A DNA stretch of 64,000 bases, taken from Vreelandella arcis (GTDB lineage Bacteria > Pseudomonadota > Gammaproteobacteria > Pseudomonadales > Halomonadaceae). The stretch is taken from positions 1 to 64,000 of the forward strand of contig NZ_FNII01000018.1 of NCBI RefSeq assembly GCF_900103865.1, written 5' to 3'. Shown here piece by piece: positions 57,300 to 64,000 of this stretch. Position numbers and translations under genes: made by a program. The notes beneath the pieces were generated by a model. It did not search any database, was not told the origin of the DNA, and saw only the letters and a program-made list of their open reading frames with translations. Position 1 is the first letter of the stretch. Every line of letters begins with the position of its first letter.

Positions 57300-58877
57300 T
57301 TAAGCGCGCATTTTCAAATGCCGCACCCGTAACCCAAACACACCCAGCCAAGCAAAATACAGCCCAGCGCCGAGCGCGACCAGTCCCGACACCCACGCAA
57401 CCCGCTGCCACAGGCTCATCGCCAGCCACTGCGTCCACTCGGGGGCGATGACATAAAGCGCGACACACATCAGCGTGCTGCCGCCCAACAACTGCACTGC
57501 GAAGCGCCTCCAGCCGGGCTGAAACACCAGCACACCTTCTTTGCGCAGCAAGTAACCCAGCAGACCAGCGTTCAAAAATGCCGACAGCGCTGTGGCCAGC
57601 GCTAACCCGGCATGGGCTAAAGGCCATATCAGTATCAGGTTAAATACCATGTTGGCGACCATGGCAAAAATGCCCACCTTCACTGGCGTTACCGTATTTT
57701 GGCGGGCGAAAAAGCCCGGCGCGAGCACCTTGATCAGCATAAAAGCGACCAACCCGAATGCGTAGGCGCGCAGACTCATGGCCGCCATTTGAATATCGGT
57801 ATCGGTCATCGCGCCGTAATGGAACAGCGTGATCAGCAAAGGCTCGGCCAGCACCGCCAGCGCCAAGGCCGCAGGCAAGCCGAGCAACAGCACCAGACGA
57901 ATCGCCCAGTCGAGCATCGCCGCGAAATGCGCGCTGGATTGTTCTGCATGACGCTTGGACAGCGCCGGCAAAATCACCGTGCCAATCGCCACGCCAAACA
58001 CCCCCAACGGCAGCTCGACCAGCCTATCTGAGTAATACAGCCACGACACGCTGCCCGCGGCGAGCAACGAGGCCAACACGGTATCCAGCAGCAGGTTAAT
58101 CTGCGATACCGAAACGCCAAACAATGCCGGGCCCATCAGCTTTAAAATGCGCCGCACGCCGTCGTGGGCAAGGTTCGGCCAGGGTGTGGGCATCAACCCC
58201 AGGCGCAGCAAAAACGGCACCTGAAACACCAACTGCGCCACGCCCGCGATTAATACCCCCCAGGCCAGCGCCATGGCGGGCTCTTCCATCAGCGGAGTGA
58301 GCAACAAGGCAGCACCAATCAACGACAGATTGAGCAGCACCGGGGTAAACGCCGGGACGGCAAAGCGGTTCCAGGTATTCAGCACGCTACCGGCAAAGGC
58401 GGTGAGCGAAATCAGCAATAAATACGGGAAGGTTAGCCGCAGCATATCGGCGGTCATCGCCAGCTTTTCCGGGTCGCGGCCAAACCCCGGCGCAAACAGC
58501 CACACCAGCCAGGGCGCGCCGAGCATGGCAAGCGCGGTAATCAGCGCCAGAATGGCAGTTAAACTACCTGCCACGGCGTTAAGCAGCTCGCGGATTTCCT
58601 GCCTGTCGCGCTGGGTCGAGTACTCGGAAAGCACTGGCACAAAAGCCTGGTTGAACGCGCCTTCGGCAAATAAGCGACGCAGAAAGTTGGGGATTTTAAA
58701 GGCCACAAAAAACGCATCGGCCCCGTCGCCCGCACCTAATAGCGTCGCCACCACCACATCGCGCGCGAGCCCAAGAACCCGCGACAGCATGGTCATGGCA
58801 CTGACGATCAACCCCGAGCGCATCAACCCACGCCGGGGGATCAACTGGCGGTCTTCCGGCTGTGAATTCGTGGTCAT
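57300..58877 (-). CDS. murJ: Lipid II flippase MurJ
   Basis: MOP-superfamily inner-membrane protein of 525 residues with about 14 TM segments that flips lipid II for peptidoglycan synthesis. Family features: the N-terminal SAMTMLSRVLGLARD, FKIPNFLRRLFAEGAFNQAF with its conserved arginines, and YYSDRLVELPLGVFGVAIGTV. Lies between rpsT and ribF, in the conserved order. Confidence 0.97.
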   Translation of the reverse strand: MTTNSQPEDRQLIPRRGLMRSGLIVSAMTMLSRVLGLARDVVVATLLGAGDGADAFFVAFKIPNFLRRLFAEGAFNQAFVPVLSEYSTQRDRQEIRELLNAVAGSLTAILALITALAMLGAPWLVWLFAPGFGRDPEKLAMTADMLRLTFPYLLLISLTAFAGSVLNTWNRFAVPAFTPVLLNLSLIGAALLLTPLMEEPAMALAWGVLIAGVAQLVFQVPFLLRLGLMPTPWPNLAHDGVRRILKLMGPALFGVSVSQINLLLDTVLASLLAAGSVSWLYYSDRLVELPLGVFGVAIGTVILPALSKRHAEQSSAHFAAMLDWAIRLVLLLGLPAALALAVLAEPLLITLFHYGAMTDTDIQMAAMSLRAYAFGLVAFMLIKVLAPGFFARQNTVTPVKVGIFAMVANMVFNLILIWPLAHAGLALATALSAFLNAGLLGYLLRKEGVLVFQPGWRRFAVQLLGGSTLMCVALYVIAPEWTQWLAMSLWQRVAWVSGLVALGAGLYFAWLGVFGLRVRHLKMRA

Positions 58878-58940
58878 CGCCTTAAGTCATCCTTGCCCGT
58901 AACATATCGACACCGTCCATAAACAAATGCCACAGACACA

Positions 58941-58966
58941 AAAAAACCGGCCGTAGCCGGTTTTTT
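58941..58966 (-). terminator. Rho-independent terminator after rpsT
   Basis: AAAAAACCGGC and GCCGGTTTTTT form a perfect 11-bp stem with a CGTA loop; the T-runs make it active on both strands. It lies 15 bases past the rpsT stop, before murJ. Confidence 0.93.
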
Positions 58967-58981
58967 AAGGCGCCTGCCGGC

Positions 58982-59248
58982 TTACGCCGCCAGTGCTTTA
59001 ATGCGCTTGTTCAAGCGGCTTTTCAGACGCGCGGCTTTCTTCTTAGAAAGCACGTCTTTATCAGCGATGCGGTCGATGACCGGCTGCGCTGTCTTGAACT
59101 CTTGCATCGCCTGGGCATGGTCACCGGTGCTGATTGCTTTAACAACACGCTTGATGTAGGTGCGGACCATGCTGCGTTGGCTAGCTTTCAGGACACGACG
59201 GTTCTCGGCCTGACGGGCGCGCTTGCGAGCTTGCTTGCTGTTCGCCAC
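58982..59248 (-). CDS. rpsT: 30S ribosomal protein S20
   Basis: Small basic ribosomal protein of 88 residues (ANSKQARKRARQAENRR…LNKRIKALAA), binding 16S rRNA. Starts at GTG (59248) with an AAGGAG site seven bases upstream; a non-AUG start is a known feature of rpsT in E. coli (UUG), where it limits translation as part of autoregulation. Monocistronic, with its own terminator. Confidence 0.97.
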   Translation of the reverse strand: MANSKQARKRARQAENRRVLKASQRSMVRTYIKRVVKAISTGDHAQAMQEFKTAQPVIDRIADKDVLSKKKAARLKSRLNKRIKALAA

Positions 59249-59531
59249 TGGATATCTCCTTGGAGAATAAAGGTTGCCTCATCGGGCAACGGATTAACTA
59301 TGTGTTCGTCGCGAGCCATCTAGGGCCATACGACGCTTCCGTAACAACCAATTGATTTGGCGACTAATTTTGTGCAATAAGCCGACCAAATAGTGCAACG
59401 GGCAGTTAACTTCAGCTGCCCGCTCACGGGTCTTGTCTGAGAGGATGGCATAGTCTATCACGCAGAAAGCGGGCTTGCTAGCGTGTTTCAACAGCGTAAA
59501 AAAGTCCGCCATCAACACACCACGCTAAGCA

Positions 59532-60104
59532 TCAAAGCATTAGACGATAGCGCCTAAGCTCACTGACCGTTTCAGGAAGCCGCTGATTTAATAGCAAATC
59601 AAGATATTCTTCGGCATTAAAGGGTGGGCTCTTCAAGCTTTGTCTATGGCGCTGAGCTGCCTGGATAACATCGCCTGGACTTAACGCCAGCATGTCCGAT
59701 AAAAACTCATCAGGGTGTATCGATCTAATATCGTACTGAGCCAGAACAGCGTCTGGAAAGTCTTTGAGATTAAAGGTAATAATAGCCTCAGCCCCGCTAT
59801 GAATAGCGCAAGCAAGCACATGGCGGTCATTTGGGTCTGGCAACGTCAACCCATCAATCAGTGACTCAAAACCTTCCACGACCGCATCGCGTGTGTGCCT
59901 ATCCATTAGCTCACGAACGCGCTCAAGCTTTTCCCATGACAGGTCATCACGCTGAGCCAGCAGGTTTCGCATCCATTCCTCATGTATTTGACGCGACCAA
60001 CGAGCACGATACAAATCGGTCATTGCCAAGTGAATGAGAAAGCTTCTTAACGGTGCCGGATAAAGGACACAGGCATCGTAAACCACTGTGTAATACGAGC
60101 TCAT
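59532..60104 (-). CDS. PIN-domain toxin candidate
   Basis: A 190-residue PIN-fold protein, probably a ribonuclease toxin. Acidic metal ligands: Asp10 (VVYDACVLYP), Glu in RQIHEEWMRN, Asp in DPNDRHVLA and Asp in FNLKDFP. It is longer than VapC (about 130 residues), with a helical C-terminal extension (about 130–190). ATG at 60104 overlaps the stop of the preceding antitoxin (TGATG), typical of toxin–antitoxin pairs. Whether it is toxic, and its RNA target, cannot be seen. Confidence 0.85.
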   Translation of the reverse strand: MSSYYTVVYDACVLYPAPLRSFLIHLAMTDLYRARWSRQIHEEWMRNLLAQRDDLSWEKLERVRELMDRHTRDAVVEGFESLIDGLTLPDPNDRHVLACAIHSGAEAIITFNLKDFPDAVLAQYDIRSIHPDEFLSDMLALSPGDVIQAAQRHRQSLKSPPFNAEEYLDLLLNQRLPETVSELRRYRLML

Positions 60105-60559
60105 CAATAGCCCAGACCGAGTGACTGATCCAGCGATGACAGCTCATCAAGGGCGTCAAGCCGCTGCTGATCGACCTCTTGCTTGTAAGCCATCACATCC
60201 GTGTACTTAACTTTCCGACGATTACCCACACGATGGTAAGGAACTTTTTCTTCGTCCAATAACTTGATAAACGTTGGACGCGACATATTCATCAAGTCGG
60301 CCGCTTCCTGGGTGGTCATTTCTGCATGAACAGGGATCAGCTTTACGGTATTACCTTCACCTAGTTCCGTCAGAATATCTACCAGCAAACGAAGCGCGCT
60401 TACGGGCACTTCAACGTGATGCGCATGGCCATCCTTGCCGGAAAGCATTACCTGCTGAGTGGAGGCTTTTGTTTCCACAGACGCAGCTAACTCCCGGCTT
60501 GATAGCTTAGCAAGCGCGGCCTCTTCTTGGCTGGGCAGCATGGCGGTAAGCGAGACCAT
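60104..60559 (-). CDS. Antitoxin with excisionase-type HTH
   Basis: A 151-residue DNA-binding protein. The C-terminal part holds a MerR/excisionase-like helix-turn-helix (MTTQEAADLMNMSRPTFIKLL followed by the wing HRVGNRRKVKY); the N-terminal half (1–75) is a separate helical region. The extreme C-terminus (about 130–151) is a likely neutralising tail. ATG at 60559 was chosen for the GGAGGAG site upstream. A perfect 9-bp inverted repeat lies 43 bases upstream and is a candidate autoregulatory site. Confidence 0.85.
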   Translation of the reverse strand: MVSLTAMLPSQEEAALAKLSSRELAASVETKASTQQVMLSGKDGHAHHVEVPVSALRLLVDILTELGEGNTVKLIPVHAEMTTQEAADLMNMSRPTFIKLLDEEKVPYHRVGNRRKVKYTDVMAYKQEVDQQRLDALDELSSLDQSLGLGY

Positions 60560-60601
60560 TGCCTCTCCTCCTACAAAACACAAGGGACTTACCCTTCAGA
60601 G

Positions 60602-60637
60602 TAGCATTATTCGAAATTTTCGCAAACCATAATGCTA
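60602..60637 (-). promoter_or_regulatory. Palindromic operator candidate of the PIN toxin–antitoxin unit
   Basis: TAGCATTAT (60602–60610) and ATAATGCTA (60629–60637) are perfect complements with an 18-base AT-rich spacer. They flank the probable promoter of the antitoxin gene and lie 8 bases past the end of the ABC ATPase gene. Two half-sites roughly 27 bases apart suit a dimer of an HTH antitoxin. Confidence 0.55.
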
Positions 60638-60644
60638 TCGACAC

Positions 60645-61400
60645 TCACGGCACTGCCTGCCCCGTGGGCGCCAAAATCTTGCGCAGAAAGTGGCGAGTGC
60701 GCTCATCTTTAGGTGCCGTGAACAGTTCCTCGGGCGGGGCCTGCTCGACGATTCCGCCTTCGTCCATAAAGACAACCTGATCCGCTACTTCCCGGGCGAA
60801 CTGCATCTCGTGAGTTACCACGATCATCGTTTGGCGCTCTACTGCCAACTGCTTCATCAGGCCCAACACTTCCTCTACCCACTGAGGATCAAGCGACGAG
60901 GTGGGCTCATCAAACAGGATCACATCAGCGTTGGCGGCCATGGCTCGCCCAATCCCCACGCGTTGCTGTTGACCGCCGGAGAGTGATGCCGGGTAGGCGT
61001 CCGCTTTATCGGCCAGGCCGATGCGCTCCAGAATCTCTCTCGCACGCGCATGCGCCTTGGCTTTCGGCAGCTTGTCCACCACGATCATCCCCTCACTGAT
61101 ATTATCCAGCGCGGTTTTATTGGCGAACAGGCCGTAGTTCTGGAACACAAACGCCGTGCGCCGACGCAGGGCCAGAATATCGGCCCGACTTGCCCGCTGG
61201 GTATCAACTTTCAGGTCGCCCACCTGCAAACGCCCAGCATCCGGCTTTTCAAGGAAATTAATACAGCGCAGCAGCGTCGATTTCCCCGTACCGGAAGGCC
61301 CAATGATCACGATGATCTCGCCCTGCGATAGGCTCAAATCAATATCTTTAAACACCGTGTGGGCGCCAAAGTGCTTGGTGATGCCTTGCAGCGAAATCAT
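60645..61400 (-). CDS. Polar amino acid ABC transporter, ATP-binding protein
   Basis: ABC ATPase of 251 residues of the GlnQ/TcyN type. Walker A GPSGTGKST, signature LSGGQQQR, Walker B VILFDEPTSSLD and the H-loop VVTHEM are intact. It overlaps the permease gene by four bases and is the last gene of the substrate-binding protein–permease–ATPase unit. Confidence 0.95.
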   Translation of the reverse strand: MISLQGITKHFGAHTVFKDIDLSLSQGEIIVIIGPSGTGKSTLLRCINFLEKPDAGRLQVGDLKVDTQRASRADILALRRRTAFVFQNYGLFANKTALDNISEGMIVVDKLPKAKAHARAREILERIGLADKADAYPASLSGGQQQRVGIGRAMAANADVILFDEPTSSLDPQWVEEVLGLMKQLAVERQTMIVVTHEMQFAREVADQVVFMDEGGIVEQAPPEELFTAPKDERTRHFLRKILAPTGQAVP

Positions 61401-62065
61401 CGTTGGTAGGCCTTATTAAGGTAAATTTCTAACCGGCGCTGCCCCCAGGACAGCATTTCTACAATGACCCAATAGATAAGCGCCACCAGCAAGAAGGCTT
61501 CTAAATACAGGAAGCTGCCCGCGGCTTCTTTTTGCGTAGCGCCCATTAATTCGGTAACCCCTAGCGTAAAGGCCAGCGAGGTCGCCTTGATCATGTCGAT
61601 GAAATAGTTCATCAGCGTCGGCGTCGCCACGCGGGTTGCCTGGGGCAGAATAATCCGGCGCATCAGCTGTGATTGGGTCATGCCGATGGAAAGCGCGGCT
61701 TCGGTCTGGCTACGGTCAATCCCCACAATCGCCGCCCGGATCGACTCCGCCATATAGGCAGAAAAGTGCAGCGTCAGCCCCAGCACGGCAGCGGTAACGC
61801 CGGTAATCGCGATCAACGAACTAATCACTTGCGGCAAGCCGTAGTAGAAAAGAAACAGTTGAACCAGCAGTGGCGTCCCGCGGAAAAACGAAATAAACAG
61901 CAGCGAAAGCCCGTTTAAAACCGGCACCCGGGACACGCGAACCACCGCCAACAGGCACGCCAGAATCAACGCAAACACCATGGCGATCGTCGCCATTTGC
62001 AGCGTGAGTGGCAAATAGCTCAGCAGAACCGGCAACAGCCCCCACATATACTCAAGATTAAGCAT
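61397..62065 (-). CDS. Polar amino acid ABC transporter, permease
   Basis: Inner-membrane permease of the HisM/GlnP type with about five TM helices and the EAA loop (SIGMTQSQLMRRIILPQA; AALSIGM). ATG at 62065 was chosen (222 residues); a TTG seven codons upstream also opens the frame. Lies between the ATPase and the binding-protein gene, with an intervening hairpin at 62088–62110. Confidence 0.93.
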   Translation of the reverse strand: MLNLEYMWGLLPVLLSYLPLTLQMATIAMVFALILACLLAVVRVSRVPVLNGLSLLFISFFRGTPLLVQLFLFYYGLPQVISSLIAITGVTAAVLGLTLHFSAYMAESIRAAIVGIDRSQTEAALSIGMTQSQLMRRIILPQATRVATPTLMNYFIDMIKATSLAFTLGVTELMGATQKEAAGSFLYLEAFLLVALIYWVIVEMLSWGQRRLEIYLNKAYQR

Positions 62066-62087
62066 CGCAATATCGCTTATAAGCAAA

Positions 62088-62110
62088 CGGCCGTGGCAAT
62101 GCCACGGCCG
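62088..62110 (-). repeat. Intercistronic GC hairpin between the binding-protein and permease genes
   Basis: CGGCCGTGG (62088–62096) pairs with CCACGGCCG (62102–62110). It lies 24 bases after the binding-protein stop. Such hairpins commonly protect the upstream mRNA and attenuate the downstream genes, giving excess binding protein. Confidence 0.65.
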
Positions 62111-62133
62111 CGTTAAACGGATTAGCCCAGCGG

Positions 62134-62904
62134 TTACGGCTGAGTGATATCGGTATCAAACCACTTTTCCGATATCTCACGCAGTTCGCCGCTCTCGCGT
62201 AGCTCAGCAAGGGCTGCGCCTACCCGATCGCGCTGCTCACGCCCCGCCTCGTCATCGCGGAACGGCAGCGCGTTCTCAATGGTCGAGAAAGGCTGGCCCG
62301 CCAGTTCCAAGGGCAGGCCTTTCTCTTTAATGACCTGAGTCGCACTCACGCGATCCATTACGAACGCCTCAACCCGGCCCAAGGCCACATCCTGCTCGAT
62401 GTTGGACTCGTAGGTGCGGATGTCGATTTCATCGGCATTCGGCTGCTCACGCAGCAATTGCTCATAGTTAGAACCCAGGTTCACCGCGACACTTTTGCCG
62501 GATAAATCTTCGACACCTTCGATGGTGTCATTACCCGCCTTCACCACCACCTGCGCACCGTCATACACATAAGGCTCCGTGAAGGCATATTTGGCCTCAC
62601 GCTCCGGCGTAATGGTGATCTGGTTGGCAATGGTGTCGATACGCCCAGACTCAAGCATGCCGGCCAGGCCCGAGAAGCTAGCGGTAACGAACTCGATGTC
62701 ATCACCGGTAATCTCACCCACGGCGTTCATGACATCAATCTCAAAGCCCTTGAGCTCGTCCTGCTCTACAAAGGTAAAGGGAAAGTACCCGCCGGACATA
62801 CCAACGCGGAGCGTATCGGCGTGGGCAGTGGCGGCAAACACCCCGCTGGCAATGCTCAAGGAGAGCGCGGTAAGGGTTATGTTCAGCTTGCGTGTTAGTC
62901 GCAT
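62134..62904 (-). CDS. Polar amino acid ABC transporter, substrate-binding protein
   Basis: Periplasmic family 3 binding protein of 256 residues with a Sec signal peptide cleaved near AHA|DTLRVG. The ligand region GGYFPFTFVEQDELKGFEIDV is typical of cystine and polar amino acid binders. First gene of the operon. The ligand (possibly cystine) is not certain. Confidence 0.92.
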   Translation of the reverse strand: MRLTRKLNITLTALSLSIASGVFAATAHADTLRVGMSGGYFPFTFVEQDELKGFEIDVMNAVGEITGDDIEFVTASFSGLAGMLESGRIDTIANQITITPEREAKYAFTEPYVYDGAQVVVKAGNDTIEGVEDLSGKSVAVNLGSNYEQLLREQPNADEIDIRTYESNIEQDVALGRVEAFVMDRVSATQVIKEKGLPLELAGQPFSTIENALPFRDDEAGREQRDRVGAALAELRESGELREISEKWFDTDITQP

Positions 62905-63029
62905 GATGGTGATTCCTTATGGGTAGCTTAAAGCGCTAATAGCTTTATTTTACCCCGGTATCCATAGCGGATAAAAGAATATAAAAGCTGTTTTTTATTC
63001 CCTATCAATCTTTTGTGATGACAATTCAT

Positions 63030-64000
63030 TTAAAAAGCTTCCCACTCAGGCTCGTCTTTCGTCAGGTTGCGCTGCGGCGTGTGCTGAGAGGCCTGCTTGG
63101 GTAGCGCCGAAGACGCGGCCATTGATTTTTCACCGCTGAGCTTGAACGTATCCACCAGGCGGGTGAGTCGGTTGGCTTCCTGCTGGAGCGACGCCGCCGA
63201 TCCGCTGGTTTGCGATACCAGCGTGACATTCTGCTGAGTGGCAGAATCCATTTGCGTCAGCGCCGTCCCGACCTGCTGAATACCTGACTCCTGCTCGCGC
63301 ACGGCAAGCGAAATCTCATTCATCAACCCCGACACCTGGCGGATGGCCTCCACCGTATCCTGAATCCCCTCACCGCTTCGCACCGCTTGCTCGGCGCCGC
63401 TGGCGATGCGCTGACTGATATCCGTGATCATGTCACGAATCTTTTTGGATGAATCCGCGCTACGACTGGCGAGGTTGCGCACTTCGCTGGCCACTACCGC
63501 AAAACCGCGGCCATGCTCACCCGCACGCGCCGCCTCGACCGAAGCGTTAAGCGCCAGAATATTGGTCTGGAAGGCAATCGAGTCGATGACTTCTACAATC
63601 TCGCCCACCTGGCGCGAACTGGTCTCGAGCTCGCGCATCAACTCAACCGAGCGCTGAACCTCTTTAACGCCCTTTTCGGCTTTTTCAGCGGCCTGACTGG
63701 AAAGCGTATCGGCATTGCTGGCCGACTCGCTGTTCTGGCGCACGATTGAGGACATTTCTTCCATGCTGGACGCCGTTTCTTGCAGGGCGGAAGCCTGCTC
63801 CTCGGTTCGCGAAGCGAGATCCTCGCTACCTGAAGCAATTTCGCCAGACGCCATATTGACATTATAGGCCCCATCGCGAACCGACTGGAAGCTGACATCC
63901 ATGTGCGCGATAAAGCCATCAAACTCGCGGGCCAGTTCGCCAATCTCATCACGCCGCTGGCTATCAATGCGTGCGGTAAGATCACCCTCGCCTTGGGTAA
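63030..64000 (-). CDS. Methyl-accepting chemotaxis protein (partial)
   Basis: C-terminal part of a chemoreceptor cut by the window edge. In-frame sequence upstream of the internal ATG at 63902 encodes the end of a HAMP domain (GEGDLTARIDSQRRDEIGELAREF), so the true start is beyond position 64000. The signalling domain contains AFQTNILALNASVEAARAGE and the protein ends EWEAF, a CheR/CheB-docking-type pentapeptide. Confidence 0.93.
   Translation of the reverse strand, partial: TQGEGDLTARIDSQRRDEIGELAREFDGFIAHMDVSFQSVRDGAYNVNMASGEIASGSEDLASRTEEQASALQETASSMEEMSSIVRQNSESASNADTLSSQAAEKAEKGVKEVQRSVELMRELETSSRQVGEIVEVIDSIAFQTNILALNASVEAARAGEHGRGFAVVASEVRNLASRSADSSKKIRDMITDISQRIASGAEQAVRSGEGIQDTVEAIRQVSGLMNEISLAVREQESGIQQVGTALTQMDSATQQNVTLVSQTSGSAASLQQEANRLTRLVDTFKLSGEKSMAASSALPKQASQHTPQRNLTKDEPEWEAF

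Noticed and set aside
59294..59518. 74-residue open frame upstream of rpsT
   Set aside because: No good ribosome binding site, mixed composition, occupies the rpsT promoter region; no support for translation.

Overview
The window is a piece of a gammaproteobacterial chromosome of fairly high GC content. Family resemblance of the proteins and the gene order rpsT–murJ–ribF–ileS–lspA–fkpB–ispH–minor pilins point to a moderately halophilic, Halomonas-like bacterium (inference from recall; no database was searched). Genes are dense, with clear rho-independent hairpins between units. I saw no rRNA, tRNA, CRISPR array, transposase or prophage.

Layout. 1–5.7 kb: pssA and branched-chain amino acid synthesis (ilvC with its divergent activator ilvY, then ilvI–ilvN behind a long structured leader). 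6–11.5 kb: clpB with a heat-shock promoter, pgeF–rluD, and divergent bamD. 11.7–15.7 kb: a chemoreceptor and a GGDEF–EAL gene broken at a run of seven T. 15.7–25.3 kb: nadE, a small membrane protein, thiO, a lone FimT-like pseudopilin, trxB, acnA and malic enzyme.

25.5–34.2 kb is the most unusual stretch. A GAF/HD-GYP c-di-GMP phosphodiesterase, a class II cAMP phosphodiesterase, a TPR plus probable outer-membrane barrel protein and a large exported FecR-domain protein form one tight co-directional group. It runs head-on into a CHASE2 adenylate cyclase with a 6-base gap. Synthesis and breakdown of cAMP, c-di-GMP breakdown and two envelope proteins are thus side by side, suggesting an envelope-sensing second-messenger module.

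34.3–46.5 kb holds an AI-2E family permease, a YeeE/TsuA-type thiosulfate carrier behind a perfect palindrome, cnoX, a MalY/PatB-type lyase, a run of small genes (hotdog thioesterase, DUF501, LOG protein, two unknowns), a DEDD exonuclease, a Sel1 protein, tas, yaaA, an isochorismatase-like hydrolase and a Tim44-domain protein.

46.6–59.3 kb is a long minus-strand block: rpsT, murJ, ribF, ileS, lspA, fkpB, ispH, then pilE–fimU–pilV–pilW–pilX and trpS. Three points stand out. A MITE-like inverted-repeat element sits between fkpB and ispH. pilY1 is absent. The AT-rich pilW and pilX both end in similar repetitive Gly/Asn-rich domains. 59.5–64 kb carries a PIN-domain toxin–antitoxin pair with a palindromic operator candidate, a polar amino acid ABC importer and a second chemoreceptor cut by the window edge.
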